This document shows positions 49,120-56,969 of a stretch of 64,000 nt of DNA, piece after piece. Where the stretch lies: contig CADBZO010000005.1 in NCBI GenBank assembly GCA_902799185.1, forward strand, positions 1-64,000. The letters are read 5' to 3'. The position numbers and the translations under genes were made by a program. The stretch's first letter is position 1. Each line of letters opens with the position of its first letter. The notes under the pieces are model-generated. The model did not search any database and was not told where the DNA came from. It saw nothing but the letters and a program-made list of their open reading frames with translations. This DNA is from an uncultured Bacteroidales bacterium. Lineage in GTDB: Bacteria > Bacteroidota > Bacteroidia > Bacteroidales > Paludibacteraceae.

Positions 49120-50781
49120 ATGGATAGAATAGAGATTATTAATCAATGGAATCTTCAAAGAGTTTTCCAAGAGTTAGAACGTGGCAATATGCGAATCCCA
49201 CGTTTCCAGCGTGCATATGTGTGGGAGCGTTCTAAGATTGTGAGATTGCTGAATAGTATTTCAATGAGCTATCCAATAGGTTCGTTCTTTCTCTGGGAAA
49301 CGGATACAACCATGGAGGCTTTTGGACGGGATATAACCGAATTTGGTTTTCCGAAGAAGCCACAGGGTAACTATTTTATGTTTATATTGGATGGGCAACA
49401 ACGTATTACTTCGTTGTATGTCTCGCTGATGGGTAAAACATTAAACGGAATCGATTACTCCAAAATATGCTATAATCTTGATTCTAAAAAATTCAAGATA
49501 CCGCAATTAAAGACAGAACAGCATAATATTCCTGTTTGGAAAATATGGGATGCAAAAGAGTACAGCAATTTACTGATGGATTATGCTAAGAATGGCGATT
49601 TCGATCGTATGCAAGCGCTCAAAGAATGTCAGGAATGTTTGTACAATTATCCAATTAGTATCATCATGTCGCGTAATATGGGGCTTGAAGAAGTAGTGGA
49701 TATCTTTGAACGTATTAATCAGGGCGGTAAGCGCTTATCACTCTTTGATTTAGTCCATGCAACTGTATGGTCGCAAGATTTTGACTTGCGTGAAAAGATT
49801 AAAGATTTCAATAACGAAAAAGCAATTAGTTTGTTCGGTAAAATTGGCGAAGAAATATTTACACAGTCTCTATCGCTTAATATCAAACATGATTGTACTA
49901 AACTTGTTCAATTGAAATTAACGAATCAGGAATGTATAAATGCATGGGCAAGAACAATTGAGTGTATACGCATAGCTATTGATTATGTGAAATCATTAGG
50001 CGCACAAAACTTATCCATTTTGCCCTATGCCAATATGCTTGCTATCATCCAGCACTATTTATATATTGGCAAATATAATGGAATTCAACCTATTCACACC
50101 AAGTTGATTAGTGATTGGTTCTGGACTGTTACATTCTCCAATCGTTATTCGTCATCTACACTCACGCGTATGAATGAAGATGCAAACTGGATTTCACGCA
50201 TTGTTGCAGGGAAAAACGAATCGCGCATCTTCAGTATATCGCTGAAAGCAGATGACTTAAAGCGTGTAAGGATGAATACCATTTCGGTTGTCAAGAATGG
50301 TATCTTGTGTCTAATGGCTAGTAATTCTCCTCGCGACTTTGATAATGGTCAAGTGGTAACATTGGATAATACAAATGCATCGCGTTCCAATTCCAAGGAG
50401 AACCACCACTTCTTCCCCTTCTCTTTACACAATACATTTGGACTTACAGCAAATGAGGCTAATTCGGTATTGAACTTTGCATTTATTTCCAAACGTTTAA
50501 ATGGCACTATTCTCAATAAGAAACCGTCTAGATATCTTACAGAATATGAAAGTGCCACAGATAAGATAGTAGAAAATCTGGCTACGCATTTTATTTCAGA
50601 AAAAGCATTTGAGTCGGCTAAGAATGATGATTTCAATGCATTTATTGAAGAGCGCGGGAAAACTATCATGGCAGAGATCAATAGAGTTTGTCAAGTACAA
50701 GATCCTCATACGATAGCACCAATCATTGATGAAGATGATATTGAAAACGATCTTATTGATGTAGATGAGGATAACGAGTAA
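49120..50781 (+). CDS. DUF262 (GmrSD-like) protein with HNH-like motif
   Basis: A 553-residue protein. The DUF262 domain (about 10-250) has a ParB-like core with NMRIPRFQRAYVW near 24 and LDGQQRITSLY near 90, the proposed NTP-hydrolysing motif. Near 430 it has NHHFFPFS followed by LNFAFISKRLN, which fits the HNH-type nuclease found in the C-terminal DUF1524 part of GmrSD proteins. Relatives restrict modified phage DNA. It lies 54 bp after the YhcG-like gene and 34 bp before a membrane protein gene. AT-rich composition fits transfer. Confidence 0.85.
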   Translation: MDRIEIINQWNLQRVFQELERGNMRIPRFQRAYVWERSKIVRLLNSISMSYPIGSFFLWETDTTMEAFGRDITEFGFPKKPQGNYFMFILDGQQRITSLYVSLMGKTLNGIDYSKICYNLDSKKFKIPQLKTEQHNIPVWKIWDAKEYSNLLMDYAKNGDFDRMQALKECQECLYNYPISIIMSRNMGLEEVVDIFERINQGGKRLSLFDLVHATVWSQDFDLREKIKDFNNEKAISLFGKIGEEIFTQSLSLNIKHDCTKLVQLKLTNQECINAWARTIECIRIAIDYVKSLGAQNLSILPYANMLAIIQHYLYIGKYNGIQPIHTKLISDWFWTVTFSNRYSSSTLTRMNEDANWISRIVAGKNESRIFSISLKADDLKRVRMNTISVVKNGILCLMASNSPRDFDNGQVVTLDNTNASRSNSKENHHFFPFSLHNTFGLTANEANSVLNFAFISKRLNGTILNKKPSRYLTEYESATDKIVENLATHFISEKAFESAKNDDFNAFIEERGKTIMAEINRVCQVQDPHTIAPIIDEDDIENDLIDVDEDNE

Positions 50782-50815
50782 GCGCTAAAATTAAAAGTAA
50801 TAGTAATAATACATT

Positions 50816-51964
50816 ATGACAAAAAAAGAAATATTAGATGTCTTATACTCGGAGAGAAATAGACTCATGAGCATGTATACACGCCCAGGGTGGACAACTT
50901 GGGCGTTAGTTGGTGCCATCGCTTCTCTATTGTGGATAATGCTCGATTTGTATTTCCGCGCTTCCATTTCTTGGATATATAGCGTTGCTATTTATTTCCT
51001 TTTATATAACATTTATGTATGTGGAGGATGTCTGGTAATTTCTTTTAAGAATGATCATCAACCAATATGGCAAAAGTATGAATTTACAGATAGAATAAAG
51101 CTTGTTTATGCATTTATTATATACGCAGTACAACTACTATTATTAATCATCCATAAGTCCTTTTTTGTAGGAGGCATATCAGAAGTGTTCTATTGGTTTT
51201 CTATTGTATTTATTGCTGTATTATTGCTTCTTTTCTTACTAATATACCTTCTCTCTTTTATACCATCCCTGAGAACACAAAAAAATAATCGTTGGGGTGG
51301 TTTCTTGGGACTGTTCTTTTTATTGATAGCAGTAACATGGGGGATATTTATAATCCGCGAGCATAATTTTCTAGACGAAGGTAGTATAAAAGTAGGATTA
51401 TTACTGGTTGCAATAGGGTTGTTAATGGAATGTTTTAATATATCTACTCCTAGCAAATTAAAAAAGTTGGATAATCTTATCAATAAAGTTTTGTATGAAA
51501 ATTATATCGATGAAGATGCAGTTATGTCTGAGTTGGAAAAATGCATGATAGGACTTAAATATGGAGATTACCTAATGAATCAGAATTATGATTATATCTC
51601 CAAATGGACTAGATATTTATATTATAATTTGCTGACACTTAATGACTCTATCAATAACTCGACAGGTTATAATGATACTATTCATTCTGTAATACATGAT
51701 TCTATGAAAAGAATTGACAATCTCCAACCAGTTGTTCATAATGTACTAAAAATGATAAAATTAGGATATGACGAAACAGATGTTGATCCTAAACTTTCTC
51801 CACTTTTGCGCGTAATGCAAGATTCCATAGACATAATCGGCATATGGCTCGAAATCCAGAAAAAAACGTCTGAATATAACTTTGAGGACTTTGGAAAATT
51901 TGTAAATGCCAAGATGCAAGAAGCAGATATTATCTTTAAGAAAAACAACATCAACAATGAATAA
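50816..51964 (+). CDS. Membrane protein of unknown function inside the restriction operon
   Basis: A 382-residue protein with six hydrophobic segments in the first 215 residues (for example TWALVGAIASLLWIMLDLYF, LLIYLLSFI) and a soluble, helical C-terminal half of about 165 residues. No family recognised. Its end overlaps the hsdM start by 8 bp, so it is translated with the restriction genes. A membrane protein with a long cytosolic helical part in a defence operon could be an effector or a sensor, but nothing in the sequence proves it. Confidence 0.7.
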   Translation: MTKKEILDVLYSERNRLMSMYTRPGWTTWALVGAIASLLWIMLDLYFRASISWIYSVAIYFLLYNIYVCGGCLVISFKNDHQPIWQKYEFTDRIKLVYAFIIYAVQLLLLIIHKSFFVGGISEVFYWFSIVFIAVLLLLFLLIYLLSFIPSLRTQKNNRWGGFLGLFFLLIAVTWGIFIIREHNFLDEGSIKVGLLLVAIGLLMECFNISTPSKLKKLDNLINKVLYENYIDEDAVMSELEKCMIGLKYGDYLMNQNYDYISKWTRYLYYNLLTLNDSINNSTGYNDTIHSVIHDSMKRIDNLQPVVHNVLKMIKLGYDETDVDPKLSPLLRVMQDSIDIIGIWLEIQKKTSEYNFEDFGKFVNAKMQEADIIFKKNNINNE

Positions 51965-53963
51965 ACAACAACTTGCCGCACGCATCTGGGCTTCTGCGAA
52001 TAAGATGCGTTCCAAAATCGAAGCCAGTGAGTACAAGGATTATATACTCGGTTTTATCTTCTATAAATATCTTTCCGATAAGGAAGAAGCGTTCATGCTT
52101 TCCGAGGGCGGTATGACGCAAGCCGAATTAGTGCAAGTGGAGGAACAGGACGAAGAAATCGTGCAGTTCTGCCAAACGAACTTAGGTTATTTTATAGCTT
52201 ATAACAACCTCTTTTCCACATGGCTTAAACCCAATGCGGATTTCGGAGTGGAGAATGTCACTAAGGCGTTAAGTGCGTTTGAGCGTCTTATCAATGAGAA
52301 TTATAAAAAACTGTTTGAAGGTATTTTCTCATCCCTCAGCGCCGGATTGACTAAGTTAGGCTCAACAGCTGCCCAACAATCGAAAGCCATTTTGGATTTG
52401 CTGTCCTTGATAAAAGATATTCCTACGGACGATCGGCAGGGATATGACGTGCTGGGCTTTATCTACGAGTATCTGATCGGTCAGTTTGCAGCCAATGCAG
52501 GCAAGAAAGCGGGTGAGTTTTACACGCCGCACGAAGTGAGCCTGTTGATGTCTGAGATTGTAGCAAGCCATTTGCACGACCGTAAAACCATCTCTATCTA
52601 TGACCCGACCAGCGGTTCCGGTTCGTTGCTGCTTAATATCGGGCGCGCCATCAGCAAGCACACCACTAACAAAGATAGTGTGCATTACTATGCGCAAGAA
52701 CTGAAATCTGCTACTTATAACCTGACGCGGATGAATCTGGTTATGCGTGGTATCAAGCCCGGAAATATCGAGGTGAGGAACGCAGACACCTTAGAGGAAG
52801 ACTGGCCGAAAGACGAGCGCACGGGTGCACCGACTCTATATCTGGATGCAGTGGTTAGCAATCCGCCTTATTCGCAAGCGTGGAATCCCAATAACAAAGA
52901 ATTGGATCCGCGTTACCGTTACGGTGTAGCCCCTAAAGGCAAAGCCGATTATGCGTTCTTGCTGCATGATTTGTACCACCTCAAGCCGGACGGTATTATG
53001 ACTATTGTTCTGCCGCACGGCGTTCTTTTCCGTGGCGACCCTGCCAAAGACGAGGCGGAAGGAGTAATCCGCAAGAATCTGATTGAGAACAATCACATAG
53101 ATGCGATTATCGGTTTGCCGGCGGATGTGTTCTTCGGAACTGGAATTGCTACTATTATTATGGTGCTTCGCCAGAAACGCGACAGGGATGATGTGCTGTT
53201 TATAGATGCAAGCAAAGGCTTTATCAAATCCGGCAAGAAGAACAAACTCCGTGCTTCGGATATCCGTCGAATCGTAGATACTTATACAGCACGGCAGGAT
53301 ATAGATAAATACTCGCGCCGTGTCAGTCGTGAGGAAATACGCACCAACGGCTACAACCTGAATATCCCTCGCTATGTGGATTCAAGCGACGCCGCAGAGA
53401 CTTGGGATTTATATGCCACGATGTATGGCGCTATTCCAAATCGGGAAATAGATGCGTTGCCTTATTGGAAGCACCTGCCAACACTGCGTGATTCTATCTT
53501 TGAGCGTATCAGTTCGACGCACAGCCAACCGCGTATGGGGTATGATTCATCCATCGGTATTCGTTTGTTTATTGAGACAGACAAGAGTTTCGCGCAACTC
53601 AAAACCGATTATAACCGCACAATGGATGGATTGGTGGATTATCTCAATAAAGAACTGCTGCAATCCATCACCGCTATTCCTACCAACCAAGAGGAAGATA
53701 TTATTTCTGCGGAACTGTTCGGACGGCTTGGCAAACATCCTGTTTTCAATCCGTATGATGTCTATCAGCTCTTGGATGACTCATGGCAAACGATTGCTGC
53801 CGACCTTGAAATCCTGCAAACAGAAGGATGGAAAAGTGTGCGAGAGATAGAGCCGAACATGGTCAGGACGGCTGGCGAGGTCGTATTATGCCGTTTGAAC
53901 TGGTACAACAACTCTTTCTGTCAGACGAACTGGAACACAAAGCGAACCTGCAACTGCAAATAG
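51957..53963 (+). CDS. hsdM: Type I modification methylase HsdM, interrupted by a frameshift
   Basis: The frame codes for 668 residues, of which about the first 635 are HsdM. It has the N-terminal helical domain (EYKDYILGFIFYKYLS), the AdoMet motif DPTSGSGSLL near 216 and the catalytic NPPY near 302, so it is an N6-adenine methylase. After EPNMV (about 53860) the frame goes into unrelated residues (RTAGEVVLCRLNW) and stops at 53963, while the true C-terminal part continues in another frame. The usual linker of about eleven residues is missing at this point. The start overlaps the upstream membrane protein gene. Confidence 0.9.
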   Translation: MNKQQLAARIWASANKMRSKIEASEYKDYILGFIFYKYLSDKEEAFMLSEGGMTQAELVQVEEQDEEIVQFCQTNLGYFIAYNNLFSTWLKPNADFGVENVTKALSAFERLINENYKKLFEGIFSSLSAGLTKLGSTAAQQSKAILDLLSLIKDIPTDDRQGYDVLGFIYEYLIGQFAANAGKKAGEFYTPHEVSLLMSEIVASHLHDRKTISIYDPTSGSGSLLLNIGRAISKHTTNKDSVHYYAQELKSATYNLTRMNLVMRGIKPGNIEVRNADTLEEDWPKDERTGAPTLYLDAVVSNPPYSQAWNPNNKELDPRYRYGVAPKGKADYAFLLHDLYHLKPDGIMTIVLPHGVLFRGDPAKDEAEGVIRKNLIENNHIDAIIGLPADVFFGTGIATIIMVLRQKRDRDDVLFIDASKGFIKSGKKNKLRASDIRRIVDTYTARQDIDKYSRRVSREEIRTNGYNLNIPRYVDSSDAAETWDLYATMYGAIPNREIDALPYWKHLPTLRDSIFERISSTHSQPRMGYDSSIGIRLFIETDKSFAQLKTDYNRTMDGLVDYLNKELLQSITAIPTNQEEDIISAELFGRLGKHPVFNPYDVYQLLDDSWQTIAADLEILQTEGWKSVREIEPNMVRTAGEVVLCRLNWYNNSFCQTNWNTKRTCNCK

Positions 53964-54487
53964 AGGAACTAACAAGCGATATAGATGATAAATTGCGCGA
54001 ACTAAGCGACGAGAATCGCGAGAAATATATTGATGCAGAAACAGAAAAGTTCGACGCTAAACTACTTGCAGCGGATGTGAAGGCAATGCAGAAAGACCCG
54101 GATTTGAAGGACCCGGAACTGATAGAACTGCAACGCTTGATCAGTAAGCAGAAAGAGACGAGCAAAGAACTCAAAGCCCTCGAAACGGCACTTATTGATC
54201 TTACCTGTCAGCGCATAGAGCAACTGACCGACGAGGAAGCCTATGCACTTCTGCGCGAGAAGTGGATTAAACCGCTTTGCACAAAAGTCTTTGCTCTGCC
54301 TGAGGAACTGCTCAGTGCTATCGAAAAAGAGGTTAACCAACTTATCAAGCGCTATTCCGATACGCTTTTAAGCGTTGGACAAGAGATAGAGACGGCCGAG
54401 AAAGAACTGGCAGGGTTATTAGGCGAACTGACAGGCGACGAAGCCGATATGCAGGCTATCCAAGAACTCCAAAAACTTTTGAAATAA
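53828..54487 (+). pseudogene. C-terminal part of HsdM in a shifted frame
   Basis: From QDGWRGRIMPFELVQ onward this frame is the usual C-terminal, coiled-coil-rich HsdM region that contacts HsdS (about 200 residues). The first 18 residues (before 53880) are noise. An ATG at 53828 or 53891 might let it be made as a separate chain, since it overlaps the first part. The stop overlaps the hsdS start (TAATG). Either hsdM is inactivated or it is a two-chain enzyme. The junction has no homopolymer, so simple slippage is unlikely. Confidence 0.75.
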
Positions 54488-55668
54488 TGGCAAAAGTACC
54501 AAACATACGATTCAAAGGTTTCACGGACGAGTGGGAAGGAGGAAAAATCGGAGATGCCTTTAGCGAAAGAGACGAACATTCAGGAAACGGTGAATTACTA
54601 TCAGTAACCATCAATTCTGGTATTCGCAGAGCTGTAGACATGGAGCGCACTTTTGCAACTGGTGATCTGAGCAAATACAAAGTTGTCCAAAAAGGCGACA
54701 TTGCGTACAATACTATGCGAATGTGGCAAGGTGCTTGCGGTGTCTCTGAATATTCTGGTATAGTTAGTCCCGCTTATACTATTGCGACTCCTAAAGACGA
54801 GCAGGATAGTGCTTTTTATGCCTATTATTTTAAGTCAAATAAAATGTTGCAAAACTTTCGTATAAACTCACAAGGATTAACCTCGGATACATGGAATCTT
54901 AGATATCCAGTTTTTGCAAGTATAGATATTCATTATCCGAATAAGCAAGAACAAAAAGAAATAGCCAATTTTTTACGCACCATTGATAGCACTATCTCTC
55001 AGCGAGAGAAAGAATTAGAGAAACTAAAGAATATCAAGCGCGCATTATTGGAACGCATGTTCCCGCAAGACGAGCAAACAACTCCGTCTATCCGATTTAA
55101 TGGATTCACAGATGAGTGGGAAGAAAAGAAAGCAGATGATATTTTTATATCCTTTGATGAACGAAATCATCCGGAATTACCGGTGCTTGCAGCGACCCAA
55201 GACAAAGGAATGGTAATTAGAGAAGAAATAGGCTACAAAATTGCACATAATACAAGTAATGAGGTTGGATATAAGCATGTTCTTCCTGGGCAATTTGTTA
55301 TACACCTTCGTTCTTTCCAAGGAGGTTTTGCTCATTCTAATGTAGAAGGAATTACCTCGCCCGCATATGATGTGTTTGGATTAAGAAACCCTGAGAAACA
55401 TGATGATTGCTTCTGGAAATATATCTTTTGTTCTTCGTGGTTTATTAAGAGATTAGTTACTGTTACATATGGCATTCGTGATGGGCGAAATGTCAGCTAC
55501 AACGAATTTCTTGGATTATCGTTTATGGTTCCCTCCAAACAGGAGCAGATTCGCATAGCCAAATTATTCAAAACACTCGGCGAACAGATTTCTCTCCGCG
55601 AACGGCAATTAACATTATTAAAACATACCAAACAGGCATTACTGGAACAAATGTTTGTAAACGAATAA
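54487..55668 (+). CDS. hsdS: Type I restriction specificity subunit HsdS
   Basis: A 393-residue protein with two target-recognition domains (about 5-150 and 205-350), each ended by a helical spacer (ISQREKELEKLKNIKRALLERMF and ISLRERQLTLLKHTKQALLEQMF). Both halves open with the same motif (IRFKGFTDEWE and IRFNGFTDEWE). The subunit sets the recognition site for methylation and cutting. The start overlaps the end of the hsdM C-terminal frame and the stop touches the next ATG without any spacer. Only one hsdS and no recombinase are seen, so shuffling of specificity is not evident here. Confidence 0.94.
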   Translation: MAKVPNIRFKGFTDEWEGGKIGDAFSERDEHSGNGELLSVTINSGIRRAVDMERTFATGDLSKYKVVQKGDIAYNTMRMWQGACGVSEYSGIVSPAYTIATPKDEQDSAFYAYYFKSNKMLQNFRINSQGLTSDTWNLRYPVFASIDIHYPNKQEQKEIANFLRTIDSTISQREKELEKLKNIKRALLERMFPQDEQTTPSIRFNGFTDEWEEKKADDIFISFDERNHPELPVLAATQDKGMVIREEIGYKIAHNTSNEVGYKHVLPGQFVIHLRSFQGGFAHSNVEGITSPAYDVFGLRNPEKHDDCFWKYIFCSSWFIKRLVTVTYGIRDGRNVSYNEFLGLSFMVPSKQEQIRIAKLFKTLGEQISLRERQLTLLKHTKQALLEQMFVNE

Positions 55669-56961
55669 ATGTCCTCCGAACATGACATATGGCAACCGCA
55701 GGAGCCGGGCAAAGCATGGAAGGGAGCCGGGCTATACCATATCACGCTGACAATACCGTCGCGTGAGCCGTTGTTGGGCTCGCTGGCTATCCCCGAAAAC
55801 GATCCCGCCCAAGCGAAGGTGGAGTATAGCGATCTGGGGCGGGCGGTTTTGGATTATCAGATTGCTAATGCAGCCCATTATCCCGAGATACAGATTCTCC
55901 ATTATTGCCTCATGCCCGATCACCTCCATGCCGTCTGGTATGTCCGCAAGGCTATGCCCCGTGGCATTGAATCCGCGGTGCGCGGTTTCTGGCAGGGCGT
56001 CAAGAAAGCAGGCCGGGCGTATTCCTATCTTTCTTCTATTAAACCCGAATCAGATTCGGGGGAAGGAAAGAAAATATATGAGGTAGCCGAGCATCTGCGA
56101 GGGCAGATACCCGATGCGGCATACGCCGCTCTCCCGCCCGTCTTTACCGAGATGCCTTTCATCCGCCCGATGGGGCAACGGCGGCAGCTGCCAACGACCA
56201 TCCGCTATATAGATATGAATCCGCAGCGATTGGCTACCAAGCGTTTGAAACCAGGATTCTTCCGCGTACAGGAGGGTATTGAGATAGCAGGGCGCACCTA
56301 TCGCGGCATCGGAAATACTGCATTGTTGCAGGCAACAAAATATGCGCCCGTTCATGTAAGGCGGACGATGATTGACGAAGCTATGCATGGCGACAACACA
56401 CGCTTGCGCAATTATATGAACGGCTGTGTGCTGGCAGCACGTCAGGGAGCTGTGATGGTCTCGCCCTTTATCTCCGACAAGGAGAAAGAGGTGATGGTGG
56501 TTCTTTTGGCGGAGGAGCATCCTATTATCTATATCGCGGATAATGGCTTCCGCGATTATTACAAGCCGAGTGACGGCTTATTTGACTCCGTCGCCGCCGG
56601 GCGCGTACTGATACTCTCGCCGTGGAAGTATGATCCCTCCAAGCGCCATGTAACGCGCGCGGAGTGCGTAGCGATGAATCAGATGGCGGAGGAGATATGC
56701 GCCCTTTCTTCACTTAACCCCGAATCCGATTCGGGGGAACAAAAGAAAACACAAAACGGAACCATCGATTCGGGGGAACAAAAGAAAACACAAAACGATA
56801 CCCTCGATTCGGAGGAACAAAAGAAAACACAAAACGGAACCCTCGATTCGGGGGAACCAAAGAAAACATATAGCGATACCCTCGATTCGGGAGGCGGCGG
56901 AAACCTCGCTTTTTCTTCTCATACGCCCGAATCGGATTCGGGCATAACGCCAAGAAAATAA
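55669..56961 (+). CDS. RAYT-like HUH transposase homologue in the restriction operon, copy 1
   Basis: A 430-residue protein. Residues about 20-205 are IS200/RAYT-like: GLYHITLTIPSREPL near 23, CLMPDHLHAV near 83 (HUH motif) and TIRYIDMNPQRLATK near 180. The usual catalytic Tyr region reads FTEMPFIRP, so the Tyr seems absent. Residues about 210-350 form a second domain of alternating strands and helices (MVSPFISDKEKEVMVVLLAEE; RVLILSPW), possibly Rossmann-like. The last 80 residues are a repeat tail. Palindromes of the form CCCGAATC-N-GATTCGGG lie in frame at 56044, 56718 and 56925. The ATG follows the hsdS stop directly and the hsdR ATG lies 8 bp after its stop. Confidence 0.82.
   Translation: MSSEHDIWQPQEPGKAWKGAGLYHITLTIPSREPLLGSLAIPENDPAQAKVEYSDLGRAVLDYQIANAAHYPEIQILHYCLMPDHLHAVWYVRKAMPRGIESAVRGFWQGVKKAGRAYSYLSSIKPESDSGEGKKIYEVAEHLRGQIPDAAYAALPPVFTEMPFIRPMGQRRQLPTTIRYIDMNPQRLATKRLKPGFFRVQEGIEIAGRTYRGIGNTALLQATKYAPVHVRRTMIDEAMHGDNTRLRNYMNGCVLAARQGAVMVSPFISDKEKEVMVVLLAEEHPIIYIADNGFRDYYKPSDGLFDSVAAGRVLILSPWKYDPSKRHVTRAECVAMNQMAEEICALSSLNPESDSGEQKKTQNGTIDSGEQKKTQNDTLDSEEQKKTQNGTLDSGEPKKTYSDTLDSGGGGNLAFSSHTPESDSGITPRK
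56044..56060. repeat. REP-like palindrome inside RAYT-like copy 1 (internal)
   Basis: CCCGAATC-A-GATTCGGG, perfect 8-1-8. It codes for PESDSG at about residue 127, the same place where copy 2 has a different palindrome (60947). Confidence 0.85.
56718..56736. repeat. REP-like palindrome before the repeat tail of copy 1
   Basis: CCCCGAATC-C-GATTCGGGG, perfect 9-1-9, at the start of the tandem repeat tail. Another, GCCCGAATC-G-GATTCGGGC, closes the tail at 56925-56943. Confidence 0.85.
56728..56883 (+). repeat. Four tandem 39-bp units at the 3' end of RAYT-like copy 1
   Basis: Each 39-bp unit begins with GATTCGGGGGAAC, the right half of the palindrome, and codes for 13 residues of the type DSGEQKKTQNGTI. 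Units differ at a few bases. A partial fifth unit follows. Confidence 0.9.
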
Positions 56962-56969
56962 CACAACAT

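Noticed and set aside
53828..53890. Slippage-based phase variation of hsdM.
   Set aside because: The junction has no homopolymer or short tandem repeat; a small deletion explains it better.
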